From positions 229,001-293,000 of the forward strand of contig JACEFZ010028320.1 of the NCBI GenBank assembly GCA_014155875.1: DNA of 64,000 nucleotides. The letters are read 5' to 3'. This document shows positions 1 to 10,973 of this stretch, one piece after another. Source of the DNA: Cepaea nemoralis (Eukaryota > Mollusca > Gastropoda > Stylommatophora > Helicidae). The first letter of the stretch is position 1; each line of letters starts with the position of its first letter. The position numbers and the translations under genes were made by a program. The notes beneath the pieces are model-generated. The model had not been told where the DNA came from and ran no database searches. It saw nothing but the letters and a program-made list of their open reading frames with translations.

Positions 1-381
1 CTATCAGTTATATGTGGAAATACGTACGTACAAGATATAGATATATGCTCTGATAACAGTCAGGGCCCTCTGGGCCCAGGAAACATTTATTGCATACATC
101 GATTGGACTAGTAGTCTACGTCACACTGAACCAGAAGTAATCGACAACATCAACTAATGAGGCCCTGTAAGGGATACTTTTTACATTAAATAATTTGGGA
201 TCATTATTCGGAGGAGTGCCAGTTATTATAATGATTTTGTTGTTGGTAGCGTTTGTTTCTGCAATATAGCAGCGATGATTACACTGTTTAAACAAACTCT
301 CAATCTTGTTGTGCTGTTGTTTTTGAGAACGAAGTGATTATAAGCAAACATTTGCTAATAATGTAGGGACATTATACACAA

Positions 382-457
382 ACGGTTGGTCACGTGACCT
401 ATTCGCAAACGGCTGGTCACGTGACCTATTGGCAAACAGCTGGTCACATGACCTACG
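382..457. repeat. 27-bp minisatellite with CACGTG palindromes
   Basis: Three tandem units of about 27 bp each contain GGTCACGTGACC, a perfect 12-bp palindrome with an E-box core, at 388-399 and 415-426; the third copy at 442-453 has one change. A reverse-orientation copy of the same unit begins near 1196, and a shortened one near 2262. Confidence 0.75.
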
Positions 458-496
458 TTTGACTACATTATTAATGTTTGTGGCAGTATCATTGTG

Positions 497-568
497 TCCT
501 CGGTAGTGTAGTGGTTAGTATCTCCGACTGTCACGCGGGAGACTGGCGTTGACTCCCCACCGGCAATT
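497..568 (+). pseudogene. tRNA-Asp(GTC)-like pseudogene or SINE head
   Basis: The 5' half matches a tRNA-Asp well: TCCTCGG acceptor strand, GTGTAGTGGTTAG D-arm/A-box and an anticodon loop CTGTCAC reading GTC. The T-arm (GGCGT TGACTCC CCACC) has lost the canonical TTCGA loop and two stem pairs, and the 3' acceptor strand does not pair with the 5' strand. This is more likely a pseudogene or SINE head than a working tRNA. Confidence 0.6.
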
Positions 569-589
569 TTTAAAAAAAATTGAGTTCAA

Positions 590-795
590 ATACCCTTGTC
601 GATGGACACCCAAACAATTGCTGTGGGAGATTCGGTAGCGGATCGTGTCGTGCTAGTTACTTCCAGAGGTATGTGAGCCGGTCGTCCAGAAAGCAATGGC
701 AAACTACTGAACGTAAAAGTAAAACTTGCCAAGACAGCAACAGCAGCTGAAAAATGCTGGTGTTGACTGCAATGTCCTGTAAAGGATATGCGAAA
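590..795 (+). repeat. Family-F SINE copy 1
   Basis: It carries the family-F core: GTTCAGAAAGCAATGGCAAA-like sequence (here with GTCCAG), then ACTACTGAACGT, a GCTGAAAAATGCTGG box and the end box GACTGCAATGTCCTGTAAAG. At least nine other copies occur in the window. The 5' tRNA-like head is poorly preserved. Confidence 0.8.
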
Positions 796-1228
796 AAAGA
801 GAAACACACAGACGAGCCAAACAGTGATATGTAAATTTAACCCAGTGTGAACTCTTATCACCTTTGAACCCTCACTTCGGAGTTCATAAAAAACAAATGT
901 TGACTAGAACTTCAGTTGCAAAGTGGAGATCTGACGACTTGGTTCACTTGAGATAGGATGACTAGTGTCGTCATTTACAGGCTTACTTTTATCTCGTGCG
1001 TATGCAAATTCAACATTAAGAAGTTAGTACCGTGTCTAGGCATTCATTAGATATGGACATTAATGTTTTATGGAATAAACTAGTATGTATGTAGTTGAAG
1101 TTCAAAAAGAAAGTGGGGTTTGAATAAAAAGAACTTGCAAACATAAGACAGACGAGATCTTCTTAAGCCAATCAACGGTGGTAGTAAAGAAACATCACGT
1201 GACCAGCCGTTTGCTAATAATGTAGGGT

Positions 1229-1349
1229 CCTATGAATAGACACTTTGTTTATTCATAGCGCCCTATGAATAGACACTTTGTTTTTTCATAAGGCCCTATG
1301 AATAGACACTTTGTTTATACATAGTGCCCTATGAATCGATACTTTATAC
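1229..1349 (+). repeat. 32-33 bp minisatellite of hairpin units
   Basis: About four tandem units begin CCCTATGAATAGACACTTTG. The unit ends TTATTCATAG, so CTATGAATA and TATTCATAG form a 9-bp perfect stem in the first unit. Two further units sit at 2276-2328, next to the right 22-bp inverted repeat. Confidence 0.8.
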
Positions 1350-1605
1350 TTAGTTGAAGTATGGCTGTTTAAATATCAAGAATAATTTTCCAGATTGGTA
1401 TCCCCAATACAAATAATTGTGTCCCAGGTGAGTTTAAGAATTGTTAAGTTGCGTTTCTGTACACTTACTGTTTACAGGCATCCATCTTTGTTTACGTTAC
1501 CAACCTACTATTTCCTACTGTTTATGTTCTGATAATTCTGGTCCAAGCTGACAGTAATATGCGTCACCTCAGAGAGACATGATTAGGGTCGTCTGACTGC
1601 CTGCC

Positions 1606-1637
1606 TGCCTCTCTCTCTCTCTCTCTCTCTCTCTCTA
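1606..1637 (+). repeat. (CT)n microsatellite
   Basis: A pure CT dinucleotide run follows GCCTGCCT repeats. Confidence 0.85.
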
Positions 1638-1769
1638 ACCATCTATCTGTCTAACAACCCACCTACCTGCCTACTTAACCACTTTCGTGTCTAACTACCC
1701 ACCTACCGAACCAACTATGAATAATACAAAGAATTATCGCCGAAGCAACGGAGTACGTGCTCGATACTT

Positions 1770-1985
1770 TTGACAACAGCCAGCGGGGAGAGAATGAAGC
1801 GGTGGAGAAGAGGTAGGGGAGAGGGGGGAAGGAAAAGGAAGAAGAGGGCTGGAGCCAGAAGGGGTAGAAGAAAAGCGGATCGTTTGGGACTCAAAAATGT
1901 GTGGGTTGGGTATTGGAATTGCCGTAGTGCAAAGCAACGAGGACCAATACTGGAGAAACTGGTACTAACTAACTTACACTCACTT
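1770..1985 (+). mobile_element. Possible LINE ORF2 N-terminal fragment
   Basis: A 72-codon open stretch has a highly basic Arg/Lys/Gly-rich N-terminus followed by WVGYWNCRSAKQRGPILEKL. WNCRS followed by a downstream leucine-rich turn resembles the start of the endonuclease (EEP) domain of I/Jockey-group LINEs. No further endonuclease motif follows before the stop, so at most it is a 5' scrap. The match could be chance. Confidence 0.35.
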
Positions 1986-2017
1986 TAAACAACACAATTC
2001 TAAATACCCAAAGAGAT

Positions 2018-2215
2018 AAAGGATTGACTTTCACCCAATGAATTGCTGAACAATTAAAAAAAACATTGTCCGGCAAGGAAACAAACGATTGACATTTGAC
2101 TTTCATCCAATTAATTGCTGAACAATTTTTTTAAAAATATGTCCGGCAAGGAAACGAACCTCGAGCTCCCGCCCATCAGGCGTGGACACTATCAACTATG
2201 CCACTGATGACACGT
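2018..2215 (-). repeat. tRNA-headed SINE with duplicated 70-bp tail
   Basis: Read on the minus strand, 2215-2140 looks like a tRNA-derived head: an A-box-like GGCATAGTTGATAGTG and a B-box-like GAGGTTCGTTTCC. The following roughly 70 bp (TTGCTGAACAATT ... TTGTCCGGCAAGGAAAC, given in plus orientation) is present twice, at about 2020-2083 and 2088-2157. Confidence 0.55.
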
Positions 2216-2827
2216 TTTCCAATCAACGAAAATATATAATACAGCCGCAAACTTACGTTAAACGTGACCAGCCATGCCCTATGAATAAACACTTTGTTTA
2301 TACATAGTGCCCTATGAATAGACACTTCCATTAGCAAATGTTTGCTTATAAAGTCTCCCTTTTGAGAATCCATTATCATAATGATTATGGATTTTCATCA
2401 AGGGTCTTCCAACATTTTTTTAGCAGCAAGAACATTCGTAACATACAAAACAAAATCATTTCATTATATTATTATTATAATTATTGATTAATGGCTACAC
2501 TCACTAATGAAAATGTTGACACTACAAACCCTGATGCACGGCGTGGCGCTGGTTGGTGATAAATGTTACTTTTAAAGACTATTGCCGATGATGATAATGT
2601 TGCTGTTGTTGATAATAAATTTAATAATGTTCACATTCATTCGAGTCCTCTTTCACTTTCACTTTCATAAGTGTACTCCCCCCTGCTGTGAGAATCACAA
2701 TATAATAATTTTAATTTGCTGTTTTGATTAGTTTTCTGTTTCACGAATAATCAGATTTTCACGCTAATAATTGTTGCCACTGCACCTAAGCAAAATTATG
2801 TTACGAAATAAAAAACAATTCATTTAC

Positions 2828-3076
2828 CTCTGCCTGTGCAAGTTTCTTCTCCTTCTTCGTTGGATCCATTGCATCGGTCAACCATTTGATTCCCAAGTAA
2901 GCAAGCGTAAAAGACGCTGCCACACCAAAGAGAGTGGAAAACACCTTGGCGATTATTTGGTGTTTTGGAGACATAACCACAATTTCTGGCTCCCCTTTTA
3001 CAGTTCTAGATACTTCTGAGACAACATTTGCAGATATATCTCTGATGTTCTTGGTAAAGTCACTGAAAATCGACAT
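2828..3076 (-). CDS. ATAD1: ATAD1/Msp1-like AAA ATPase, first coding exon
   Basis: ATAD1 (Msp1) is a membrane-anchored AAA ATPase that extracts mislocalised tail-anchored proteins from mitochondrial and peroxisomal membranes. This exon encodes 83 residues: a polar N-terminus, a hydrophobic segment at about residues 45-62 (VFSTLFGVAASFTLAYLGIK) and then IKWLTDAMDPTKKEKKLAQAE. The last block matches the signature just after the ATAD1 anchor (IKWMVDAIDPTRKQK in the human protein, from memory). The start ATG at 3076 has A at -3. The exon ends at 2828 in phase 0 before GTAAATG. Walker and AAA motifs would be in later exons outside the window. The N-terminus is longer than in vertebrates. The family call rests on the anchor-proximal motif alone. 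Confidence 0.85.
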
Positions 3077-3599
3077 GTTTTCCTACACATGCCACAGGCA
3101 GCCATTAACTTTCTAATAAATGTTATAATGTATCAAGAAACGAAACGAACAATCCAAATTACGTCATCGTCCAAAATGTTTCAAGGCGATTGGAACTCCT
3201 GCAGCTGATGAAAGAAGCTTACTAAAAAAAGTGACTGGCGGCAACAAAGTTACAATTTAATCATTTAAACCACCTGCAAAATTAAATATGACGAATTATA
3301 CTGGGGCCCGGAGACCAAATGAAATGGATACATATGCAGTGCAGGATTTACGTATAAGCTATGGCTTGGGGCCTCCAAGAAAGTGGGAGGGGGGGGGGGG
3401 CCCAAAAAATATTGTCCGAGTGAGCAATTTGTCACTGACATAGAATATCTGGACTTATAAAGGGCCCCATATTTCAAATAGCTTAGGGCCTTATCAAGTC
3501 TAAATCCGGCCCTGTACATATGACACCTTAATTCAACAGAGGACAGACGTAAAATAAGAATTATGCCATCTTAAGTCACAAGTATCACCATGCTTGTAG
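3077..3599. other. Upstream flank of ATAD1-like gene
   Basis: This should hold the 5' UTR and promoter of the ATAD1-like gene, read leftward. I see no TATA box or other clear promoter element. A short poly-G run lies at 3391-3400, and no gene is visible. Confidence 0.4.
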
Positions 3600-4045
3600 C
3601 AGGTTCTTAGCGGAACGTCTCCTTCATCGCGGCCTGGTCGATCCCTGGACAGGTCTAGGTCCTTGTGTATTCTCACGTCGTTGGTGCCTTTAATCATTAA
3701 AGTTTAATGTGTCCATCTTCGTGCGATCTCCCCCCCCCCCCCCTTCTTCTCGTCTCTCCCCAGGCCGTCTATACTTGTCCTTTCCAAATTACTGTGACGC
3801 GTAATATGGCCACAGTATTTCAGTTTCCCGGGCACTGTGCTATGTATGAATTAGTTTTCTTCGATGTTTACAGCTTGTAGAATGTCAGTATTTTGCTTCC
3901 TCTTGGTCCACGATATTCTAAGAATCTTTCTGTAGCATTTAAATCAAAGGCCCCGATTTTCTTCCTTAGTAATTTGTGAAATATGTGAGACATTAACGAA
4001 ACATTCGTAGAAGAAGGAACTACTTCTACAACCAAGAGGTTCTTT
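3600..4045 (-). mobile_element. LINE family C, 3' fragment copy 1
   Basis: The minus strand shows decayed LINE C-terminal coding sequence. The block around 3800-3940 (TAATATGGCC..CAGTTTC, GATGTTTACAGCTTGTAGAAT, CACGATATTCTAAGAA on the plus strand) recurs at 57010-57120, and part of it at 63280-63305. A poly-C run at 3731-3742 interrupts it. No continuous ORF remains. Confidence 0.6.
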
Positions 4046-4339
4046 TGTGCTTGCTAAACTAAACGGTGTAGTTTATACAACAAGACAATATTGTTGGCTT
4101 TTAATATTTACTATATTCAGCAGATTCTACAGTTAAGTGTCTTCTGGCATTAAAAATGTATCATATGCGTATCTGATATTTCACTCTTTAAATAATTTAT
4201 TAAATGCGTCGGTTTAATCAAATTCGATAACAGTTTAAAATAAAATTGTCGATTTTGGTAACCTCCTAAGGTCTTTTGGGTTGTTTTTTGTTTTTTTTTA
4301 AATAGTCATTGATTTTGTCATACCATTTATATTCCTCCT

Positions 4340-4532
4340 GTTATGTGCAGGCACCAGTTAGTGAATGGTTTTGTTTATTAATGATCGTGTTCGTTGTTCT
4401 CCATGCTTCTGATTCATAAAGTACTACGTTAGAATTGAATATTCTGAATGTTATGCTAAGCTTAATTTCTTTTGCCTTCAAATTTTGTATGACAGAACCA
4501 CCAAACTGGAGCTCATGGAGAGAACTAGACAA
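4340..4532 (-). mobile_element. LINE RT C-terminal (connection) fragment
   Basis: A 63-codon minus-strand reading frame contains TFRIFNSNVVLYESEAWRTT, matching the pattern RIFN.NV..VLLYG.E.WR.T that follows the RT thumb in many metazoan LINEs. The expected GSE has become ESE. It is a short fragment next to the LINE C remnant and may be part of the same insertion. Confidence 0.6.
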
Positions 4533-4559
4533 ATACTAATGAACAAAGAGGTGAATAAA

Positions 4560-6590
4560 ATCTGCCCCGATGGGGGATCAAAACCAATGGCTACTGGGCA
4601 AGCAGGCAAGTTCTTATCTACTTCGCTACTGCGGCTCTAGTAAAAACTATACGCACACACAAAGAAACTCACATCCAGAGACTCACACACCAGGTCGCGC
4701 TATCGAAAGCAAGTTGCCTAATCTTAAGTCTGCCACGTGGGAGACAATGACACGTTGCAACAATAACTCCAGAAGATACCCTACATTCAAGATGAGCAGA
4801 ATGGAAGCCGCGAAGACTATGAAGAAGATGCAAGAAGAAAACATGTCTGCGAGCTGCAGCGAAACGCCAGAACCCGAAACAACCTCAGAGGAAGCTAGGA
4901 CTTCTACACCAGTTGAAGCCGCTCCCGTCGCTGAACCGACGCCAGAGATTATAACTACAACTGAAGCCAGCAACAGTGGAGAAGCCCGCAACACTAACAA
5001 GAAGCAGCCAGGCAGCTCACCAAAGACCTCCACACAGGAGGACACAATAATTCACACGCCAGTGATCCGGGGCTTGTTTCCGGATCCGGTCAAGGATATG
5101 CACTACTGACGAGCTCAAACGAGAGCGAAACTCGAGTATAGTGCTTCCATATTGACGTGGATAGGCCTGAGGTTCATACCAGAATACGATCAGCGTTGCC
5201 TATAGTGGGTTGCGCTCAATATTTAAAAACTGAGGACTTTATCTGCAAAATACTGCTAAAACAGACAAGCGTTGGAGAAGCCCAAACTATCGGCGCTACC
5301 AACAGACAAGATACTTGGTCTGTTGCAAAACGAGCTGGGAAGAAACAGTATCGACTAGCCGCGCAAGACACCTTATGGAGTAGTGGTCTCCATCAACAAA
5401 AACCCAAAGACCACGACACTTATGCAGAAGATTGCAGAAAAAGAGAAAGCCGTCATCCAGCTCCATCACGGTATCACAGTAAAAGCCACCCGACACCACA
5501 TGATGAAACGATGGGTCATCAAACGAGTCAAAACCCATCTCACCAACGACCAGATCAGGGAGACGCTGACGAGAGAGAACCGCAATCTCAAGATCCCCAG
5601 CGCTGAGAGGATCATCGGCAAGAATAACACCCCCACTACAGTCGTCATCGTAACATCCGAGGACCGAGTGATCCCTGAATTCATTAGATGAGACATGAGA
5701 GACCAAGTTCCAGAGCACTACATACCGAGATTCCTGCAATGTTCCAAGTGCCAGAAAGTTTGGCACACCCGTGCCACCTAAAAGAGTGAGGTGGAGGTAG
5801 GTAGATACTGCTCTGGACCCCATCCATACAGCCAGTGCCAGCAAGCAAAGATCGACAAGGACTTCAGGAGGCCTGACCCTAACAGAAAGTGCGCCAACTG
5901 CCTCGGCAACCTCGGCTGTCCCTGCCACTAAGACAGCAAGGAAGCCATGAAGATCGCCATCAAATCCAACCTATCATATAAAGAGGCTAGGAGGCGACCA
6001 ATCGACTTACAAAAAGTGACAAAGCGCAACTGGAAGGCCAACTGAAGGACCTGAGATCACAGTTCAAAAGCTTGGAGTAAGAAAAAGACAAGACGCAAGG
6101 AACACAAATAACGGCCGTTCAGCGCATCCTGGGCGATGTGAAACAAGTTCAGCAGAAGATTGAGCAGTATGTCGCTCAAATGGCTGCTAAAAAGACAGAG
6201 ACAGAAGAAACTCTATAAAAAATTCAAGAAGAGAGAGAAAAGCCAGAAGAAACTCCCAAACAGATCATAGAAGAAAGAGAACATATAGAACTCCTCAAGT
6301 TTTTCAACAAGGCCGAAACACCAGAAGCAGAAGATGCAAAGGCCCGGACAGAAGAAGAGGCAACAGAAGAAGAAATATAATTGGAGGAAGAGAACCAGAA
6401 CGACAGAGACCAAGACCAAGAGATGACGGGGGTCGTGAGAAAAACAAAAATTGCTGGTCACCCCATGGACCAAATGGTCAATCCGTACACGACACAAGGC
6501 AGAAAAGACCCAGACGATACGAAGATAGACCAAGACGGGGAAATAGGTGGAACACCGGGAGAGACCACAACTTGTAACACACTCTGAAGG
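4560..6590 (+). mobile_element. LINE ORF1 (gag-like, CCHC knuckles), decayed
   Basis: Frame pieces in order give a degenerate LINE ORF1, an RNA-binding nucleoprotein. First is a Thr/Glu/Pro-rich N-terminal part (4570-5109). Then comes a core at 5290-5690 with YGVVVSINKNPKTT and HHMMKRWVIKRVKTHLTN. Cys/His knuckles follow at about 5710-5930 (CSKCQKVWHTR..., YCSGPHPYSQC, CANCLGN). Last is a Glu/Lys-rich segment at 6190-6590. At least four in-frame stops or shifts break it. It could belong to the RNase H-bearing family D, whose ORF2 is at 22.5-25.5 kb; I cannot link the two directly. Confidence 0.7.
5154..5226 (+). repeat. Orphan unit, copy 1 of 2
   Basis: About 73 bp here (GTGGATAGGCC...GGTTCATACCAGAATA..., ending CTCAATATTTA) matches 46276-46348 with only a few substitutions. 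I see no flanking direct repeat at this copy. It falls inside the LINE ORF1 remnant. Confidence 0.7.
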
Positions 6591-6896
6591 AAACAGCACC
6601 ACATGACAGGGTTGGTACACAGTCACTCCAGGCCTTAATAAGTGTGCGACACTGTCCAGACATGTAAAAGCACAATGATGAAACGAACACAATTGCAGCA
6701 AGTCAACTTTTCAAGGAATCAGAGATACGCATCTATATTTTCGAAAGAAGAAGTCTTAGATACATTATAAAGGCCCCAATTACAACTAATTCGATATAGT
6801 CGAGGGTTGAACGGGGCCATTCGTCTTAAGCAAAGCAAGCAAGCAACAAAGACACTAGTAAATGACCTTTTTAAAGACGCATTTGGTCAATTATAG

Positions 6897-9241
6897 TCAG
6901 GTCTTAGTAGATATGACTGAGCTACCGTTATGGCAGCAGACGGTACTACCTGCTTTCTGTTAGCACCGAATGTTGGAATAGAGAGAAAAAGCAGCGGCTG
7001 CAGCAGGATATAACAATATGAAATGGAAACAAATAGGTATTTTAAATTCCCGCGAGAAAAAACGAACTAAACATTAACAAACGTTGCACATACCTTACAA
7101 GGAGATCCACGTGTCGCGAAATACAGGTGAAAAATCCGAAATCCGAAATCCGAATGTTGGGCGGCGCTTACCAAACCCGACACCCCGCATTGCGCCGATG
7201 GCTTCGGGCGGAAGAGCGCAATTGGGAGGGTACAAGCCTTATCCTGGTGCCAGGAAATGCAACCTAAAGACAAAATGTCAAGGCAGGGCAGACCAGGCCC
7301 TAAACCTTGGTTGGCAGCTGGTCTAAGATCCAAGCTCCGACAGGCGGACAGTTAGAGTATTGCATTGCTGATCCTGCAGCTTCAGATTGTGCCACCATTA
7401 TCACTGCATATGCACAGACATTCACTTCCCCTGATGTAATGAAGGATTTGTTGTATGTTGAGTTAGACTCTGTGATCAAGGTAGTTACAAAATTCAACTG
7501 CAATTATGCTCGGTGAATTCAATGCTCGTGTGGGCAAGGACTCGAGTTCATGGTCAGTGTGCTTTGGAAAATACAACATCGTTCGCACGAATGAAAATGG
7601 GCAAAGGCTGCTGGAGCATTGCACCAGAAATGACCTATGTATTACAAACTTCTTTTTTAAAACAGAAGAGCTGCATAAGGTCACATGGAAACATCAAATA
7701 TCCGACCATTGGCATCAGCTGGACTTCATCATCACACGGAGACAACATTTGAACCACACATCCTTAACTCAAAGTTACCACAGTACTGACTGTGATACGG
7801 ATCATTCTTTGGTTGTCTAAATAAATCTAGCCCCGGGATTAATATTATTAACACCCACGATCCTGATAAGTGCTTTGGGTTCCAACAGCAACTTGAAGAC
7901 GCTTTCAGTGATACATCAGAAAATTGTACAGCAAGTGAGAAGTGGGGTAAACTTAAGGAACCTATTTATAAAACAGCGATAGAGGTTTACGGCACTGTGG
8001 ATCATAAGAGGCAGGACTGGTTTGCGGCAAACAGCCAGACACTGCAGCCATTGATTGATAAAAAGAAGATATCTCTCTTAAGAAACAAGGAAAGAACAAC
8101 GCGTAACACTCTCAGTGAGCTGAAGCAAGCTAGGAAGGATGTGCAAAAGGCCACCAGGCAGTGTGCAAATGACTATTGGATCAAGTTATGTGAGTCTATT
8201 CAAAATGCACGTGATAAGAGAAACATCAGAAGCATTATGAAGGGATAAAGAAAGCATATGGTCCAATGGTCAAAAGAAGTGCACCACTGAAAACATTGAC
8301 TGGAGAAATCATAACTGATAAGAAACAGCAGATGGACTAGATGGGTAGAGCACTATTTGGAGCTTTACTCGAGTGAGACCAAACTAGCGGATGATGCCCT
8401 CAACGCCATAGATCGTAACAGAAGTTTAGTGTGCTATAAATGAACTTGCAACTGGCAAGGCTCCAGGTTAGGATGGGATTCCAATAGAGGTTATCAGGAG
8501 TGTGCAAGACACACTCACTCTACAGATCCACCAGCTAATAGAACTATGCTGGCGAGAAGGATAAGTCCAACAGGATCTCAAAGATTCAAGCATAATAACA
8601 CTGTTCAAGAACAAGGGCGATCGGAGCGACTGCAACAACTATAGGGGTATCTCACTTCTGTGTATTGTTGGAAAAGTATTTGCCAGAATACGACACCGAT
8701 ATTAAGTGGCAAGACAAAATCACATATACTGAAGTATTGGAAAGATCAGGTTGTGGGACGGTTTATTCCATGCTCCGTCTTCGTAGACTTAGATGGATAA
8801 GACACGTTAGGAGTATGGGTGATGGTAGAATTCTAAAGGACATATTTTTGGTGAATTACAGATGGGTAAGAGATCACAGGGTCGGCCTCTACTACGATAC
8901 AAATATGTGTGTAAGTGGGACATGATTAATACAGCCGTTGATAATGCACATTGGGAGCAAGTCGCCGCTGAATGTATTGCATGGAGTGCAAATATCAGAA
9001 ATGGAATAAAGACAAAGGAGAAAATTATTGCAGATAAGTCATACACCGAGCGTGTGAGACGTAAGATGGTGCATGATGGTGGAAATGACCATGTGTTTAC
9101 ATGTATCCACTGTGGACGAACATTTACAACGCGAATTGGCCTTATCAGTCACATTCGTCACCGCCATGGGTTGTAGTTTTTATGCCTTTTTGAAGCACAA
9201 TGTAACAAACTATCGTCTGTCAAGACGGCCAGGTGCCAATA
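6897..9241 (+). mobile_element. LINE family A, internally deleted copy
   Basis: This copy starts with the family-A 5' end (GTCAGGTCTTAG..GATATGACTGAGC) and its 5' UTR. Broken endonuclease coding follows: GEFNARVGKDSSS at about 7508-7550 (GDFNARVG in the intact copy) and DTDHSLVV near 7815. The linker continues to about 8690, where the frame jumps from the YRGIS/VGK region straight to IKW/QDKIT, so the RT core is missing. It ends with the C2H2 finger (FTCIHCGRTF..HIRHRHG, about 9098-9174) and the conserved 3' hairpin. The flanks TTGGTCAATTAT and TTGGGTGAATTAT look like an aged target-site duplication. Confidence 0.85.
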
Positions 9242-9414
9242 ATTGGGTGAATTATGCTAGAGCCATATTGCTATATACAAATCGGCACTTGTAGGTGACC
9301 TAGTCAGTATAACCCCAGCTGCCTTTACTTCCTAAGACATGTCCTGGTACTCATTATAAACTGGGTCGACATCGGAGCAAGGTCAATCTTTAAAATCCCC
9401 ATAGAGAGTATATA

Positions 9415-9600
9415 AAGCATGGCTGTCAAATCAAGATGAAAGGGGATACAAAAGCGATTAGGTTGACTTGTACATTTATATGGTGACGTCCCGTGAGTTT
9501 CTATCGTTTGGGGGCGTGTCGTTAGATCCAATGGATCAGTTGTCTGATAAATTACAATCCTGCTGTGTAAAATTAAGGATGTATATTACGTTACTGTTAA
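9415..9600 (+). repeat. Unassigned interspersed repeat, copy 1 of 2
   Basis: This segment (GGTGACGTCCCGTGA..TTTCT.TCGTTTGG.GGCGTGTCG ... GTATATTACGTTACTGTT) recurs at 12277-12460 in the same orientation. It abuts a family-A 3' hairpin at 9602-9635. I do not recognise the class. Confidence 0.6.
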
Positions 9601-9608
9601 CACCTTGC

Positions 9609-9622
9609 CGTCTTGTCAGACG
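9609..9622 (-). repeat. Isolated family-A 3' hairpin
   Basis: CGTCT TGTC AGACG sits in the conserved context CACCTTGC..GATAGTTTG, which is the reverse complement of the LINE A 3' terminus. Only about 35 bp of the element are recognisable. Confidence 0.6.
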
Positions 9623-9625
9623 ATA

Positions 9626-10935
9626 GTTTGTTGCATCACCTGCCTTCCTCAAGTTCCCACTAATGATACACTTGATGACCTGCCAACCACAGTGGAAGTA
9701 AACAAAGCCACCCAGCAACTTTCCAGCGGTAAGGCGCCTGGTCCTGACTCCATCCCAGCAGAGATATACAAGGCAGGTGTGCCGGTCCTAATAGAGCAGC
9801 TTCGCCAAGTATTTACAAATATATATATATTTATGGTGAACGAGACCATGCCACAAGATTTCAAGGAAGCGTCAATAGTCCACCTTTACAAACGCAAAGG
9901 TAACCGTCAATCCTGTGACAACCACCGAGGCATCTCCTTGCTCTCAATTGCAGGGAAGATACTCGCCAGAGTTCTTTTCAATCGCCTCACGGCCCATCTC
10001 GACCAAGGTCTTCTTCCTGAGAGTCAATGTGGTTTCAGAAAATAACGAGGAAATGTTGACATGATATTCGCTGCAAGGCAGCTGCAAGAGAAATGTCAGG
10101 AACAGAACTCCGAAATTTCTCCACTTTCATTGACCTTACCAAGGCTTTTGACACAGCCAGCAGAGAAGGATTGGAAAATTATGGCGAAATATGGCTGTCC
10201 ACGAAAGTTTGCCCAATTAGTGCGGCTATTTCATGATGGTATGCAGGCAAGAGTACAGGAAAATGGTGAACTGTCTGAGCCCTTTCCTGTCACCAATAGA
10301 GTGAAGCAAGGATGTGTCCTGGCACCAACACTGTTCAACCTCATGTTTTCAGCTATGCTGACGAATGCCTCGGAGAACAACGACATTGGAATAGGCATAA
10401 ACTACCGCATGAATGGAAAGTTATTCAATCTCAGAAGGCTGAAAGCTAAATCCAAAACTAACAGAGACCCCGCCAGAGAGCTGCTTTTGCTGATGATTGC
10501 GCTCTGTATGCCAACTCAGAGGCAGACATGTAACACAATGTTTCAGCTTTCTCATATGCCTATGCCAACTTTGGGCTCAATATCAACTTGGAGAAGACTG
10601 TAGTTATGTACCAGCCAGCTCCAGGGGGAAATCATACCGTGCCGAATATCAAAGTGAATGACCATAGACTAAGTGTTGTGGACAAATTCACCTATCTTGG
10701 CAGCACTGTGTCACAAGCTGGACTGTGACAGCGACACGCTAGGAAATTAAACTTGTGAAGCAGCCAGGACTGCAAGAGTTGTGAAGAAAAGGCTGGACAG
10801 AAAAACCACTGTAGGAGATCCTCCTCCTGGAACGTCAGGCATTCTTTGCCCAAATTGTCAAAGAATATTTCGAGAGAAAATAGGCCTTATCAGCCATCTT
10901 AGAACTCAGGGCTCCATACTTTCAATCCCACTGAA
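9626..10935 (+). mobile_element. LINE family E: RT plus C2H2 end, decayed
   Basis: Reading frames give the pre-RT segment (QLSSGKAPGPDSIPAEIYKA), then HRGISLLSIAGKILARVLFN and LPESQCGFRK followed by a stop. Motif B is NRVKQGCVLAPTLFNLMFSA. The catalytic FADD appears only in another frame at about 10487-10507 (TTTGCTGATGATTGCGCT), so a frameshift lies upstream. After YLGS near 10700 a deletion leads to a C2H2-like tail (CPNCQRIFREKIGLISHLRT). The endonuclease domain is absent. It is related to family A but clearly distinct in sequence. Confidence 0.8.
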
Positions 10936-10973
10936 TGAAATGAATGATCATCGTCATTCTTGATAGACAAACA

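Larger units (their letters stand above)
338..2351. repeat. 22-bp perfect inverted repeats about 2 kb apart
   Basis: The 22 bases at 338-359 are the exact reverse complement of 2330-2351. Each arm is built around the palindrome AGCAAACATTTGCT. The space between holds CACGTG palindromes, a SINE and hairpin minisatellites, so the arms could be ends of a composite or foldback DNA element. I could not find a flanking target duplication or a transposase. Confidence 0.5.
1..2827 (-). other. Partial ATAD1-like intron 1 (inferred)
   Basis: The ATAD1-like first exon ends at a GT donor at 2827-2826 and no continuation of the AAA domain is visible to the left, so this stretch is inferred to be the 5' part of its first intron. 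It holds a tRNA-Asp-like pseudogene, a family-F SINE, palindromic minisatellites and a tRNA-headed repeat, listed separately. I see no exon in 1-337 or 800-1190. Confidence 0.6.

Noticed and set aside
497..568. Functional tRNA-Asp(GTC) gene
   Set aside because: The T-loop lacks TTC, T-stem pairs are lost and the acceptor strands do not pair; it is better read as a pseudogene or SINE head.
5296..5928. 210-codon minus-strand ORF
   Set aside because: Antisense of the LINE ORF1 core with CCHC knuckles, which is on the plus strand.
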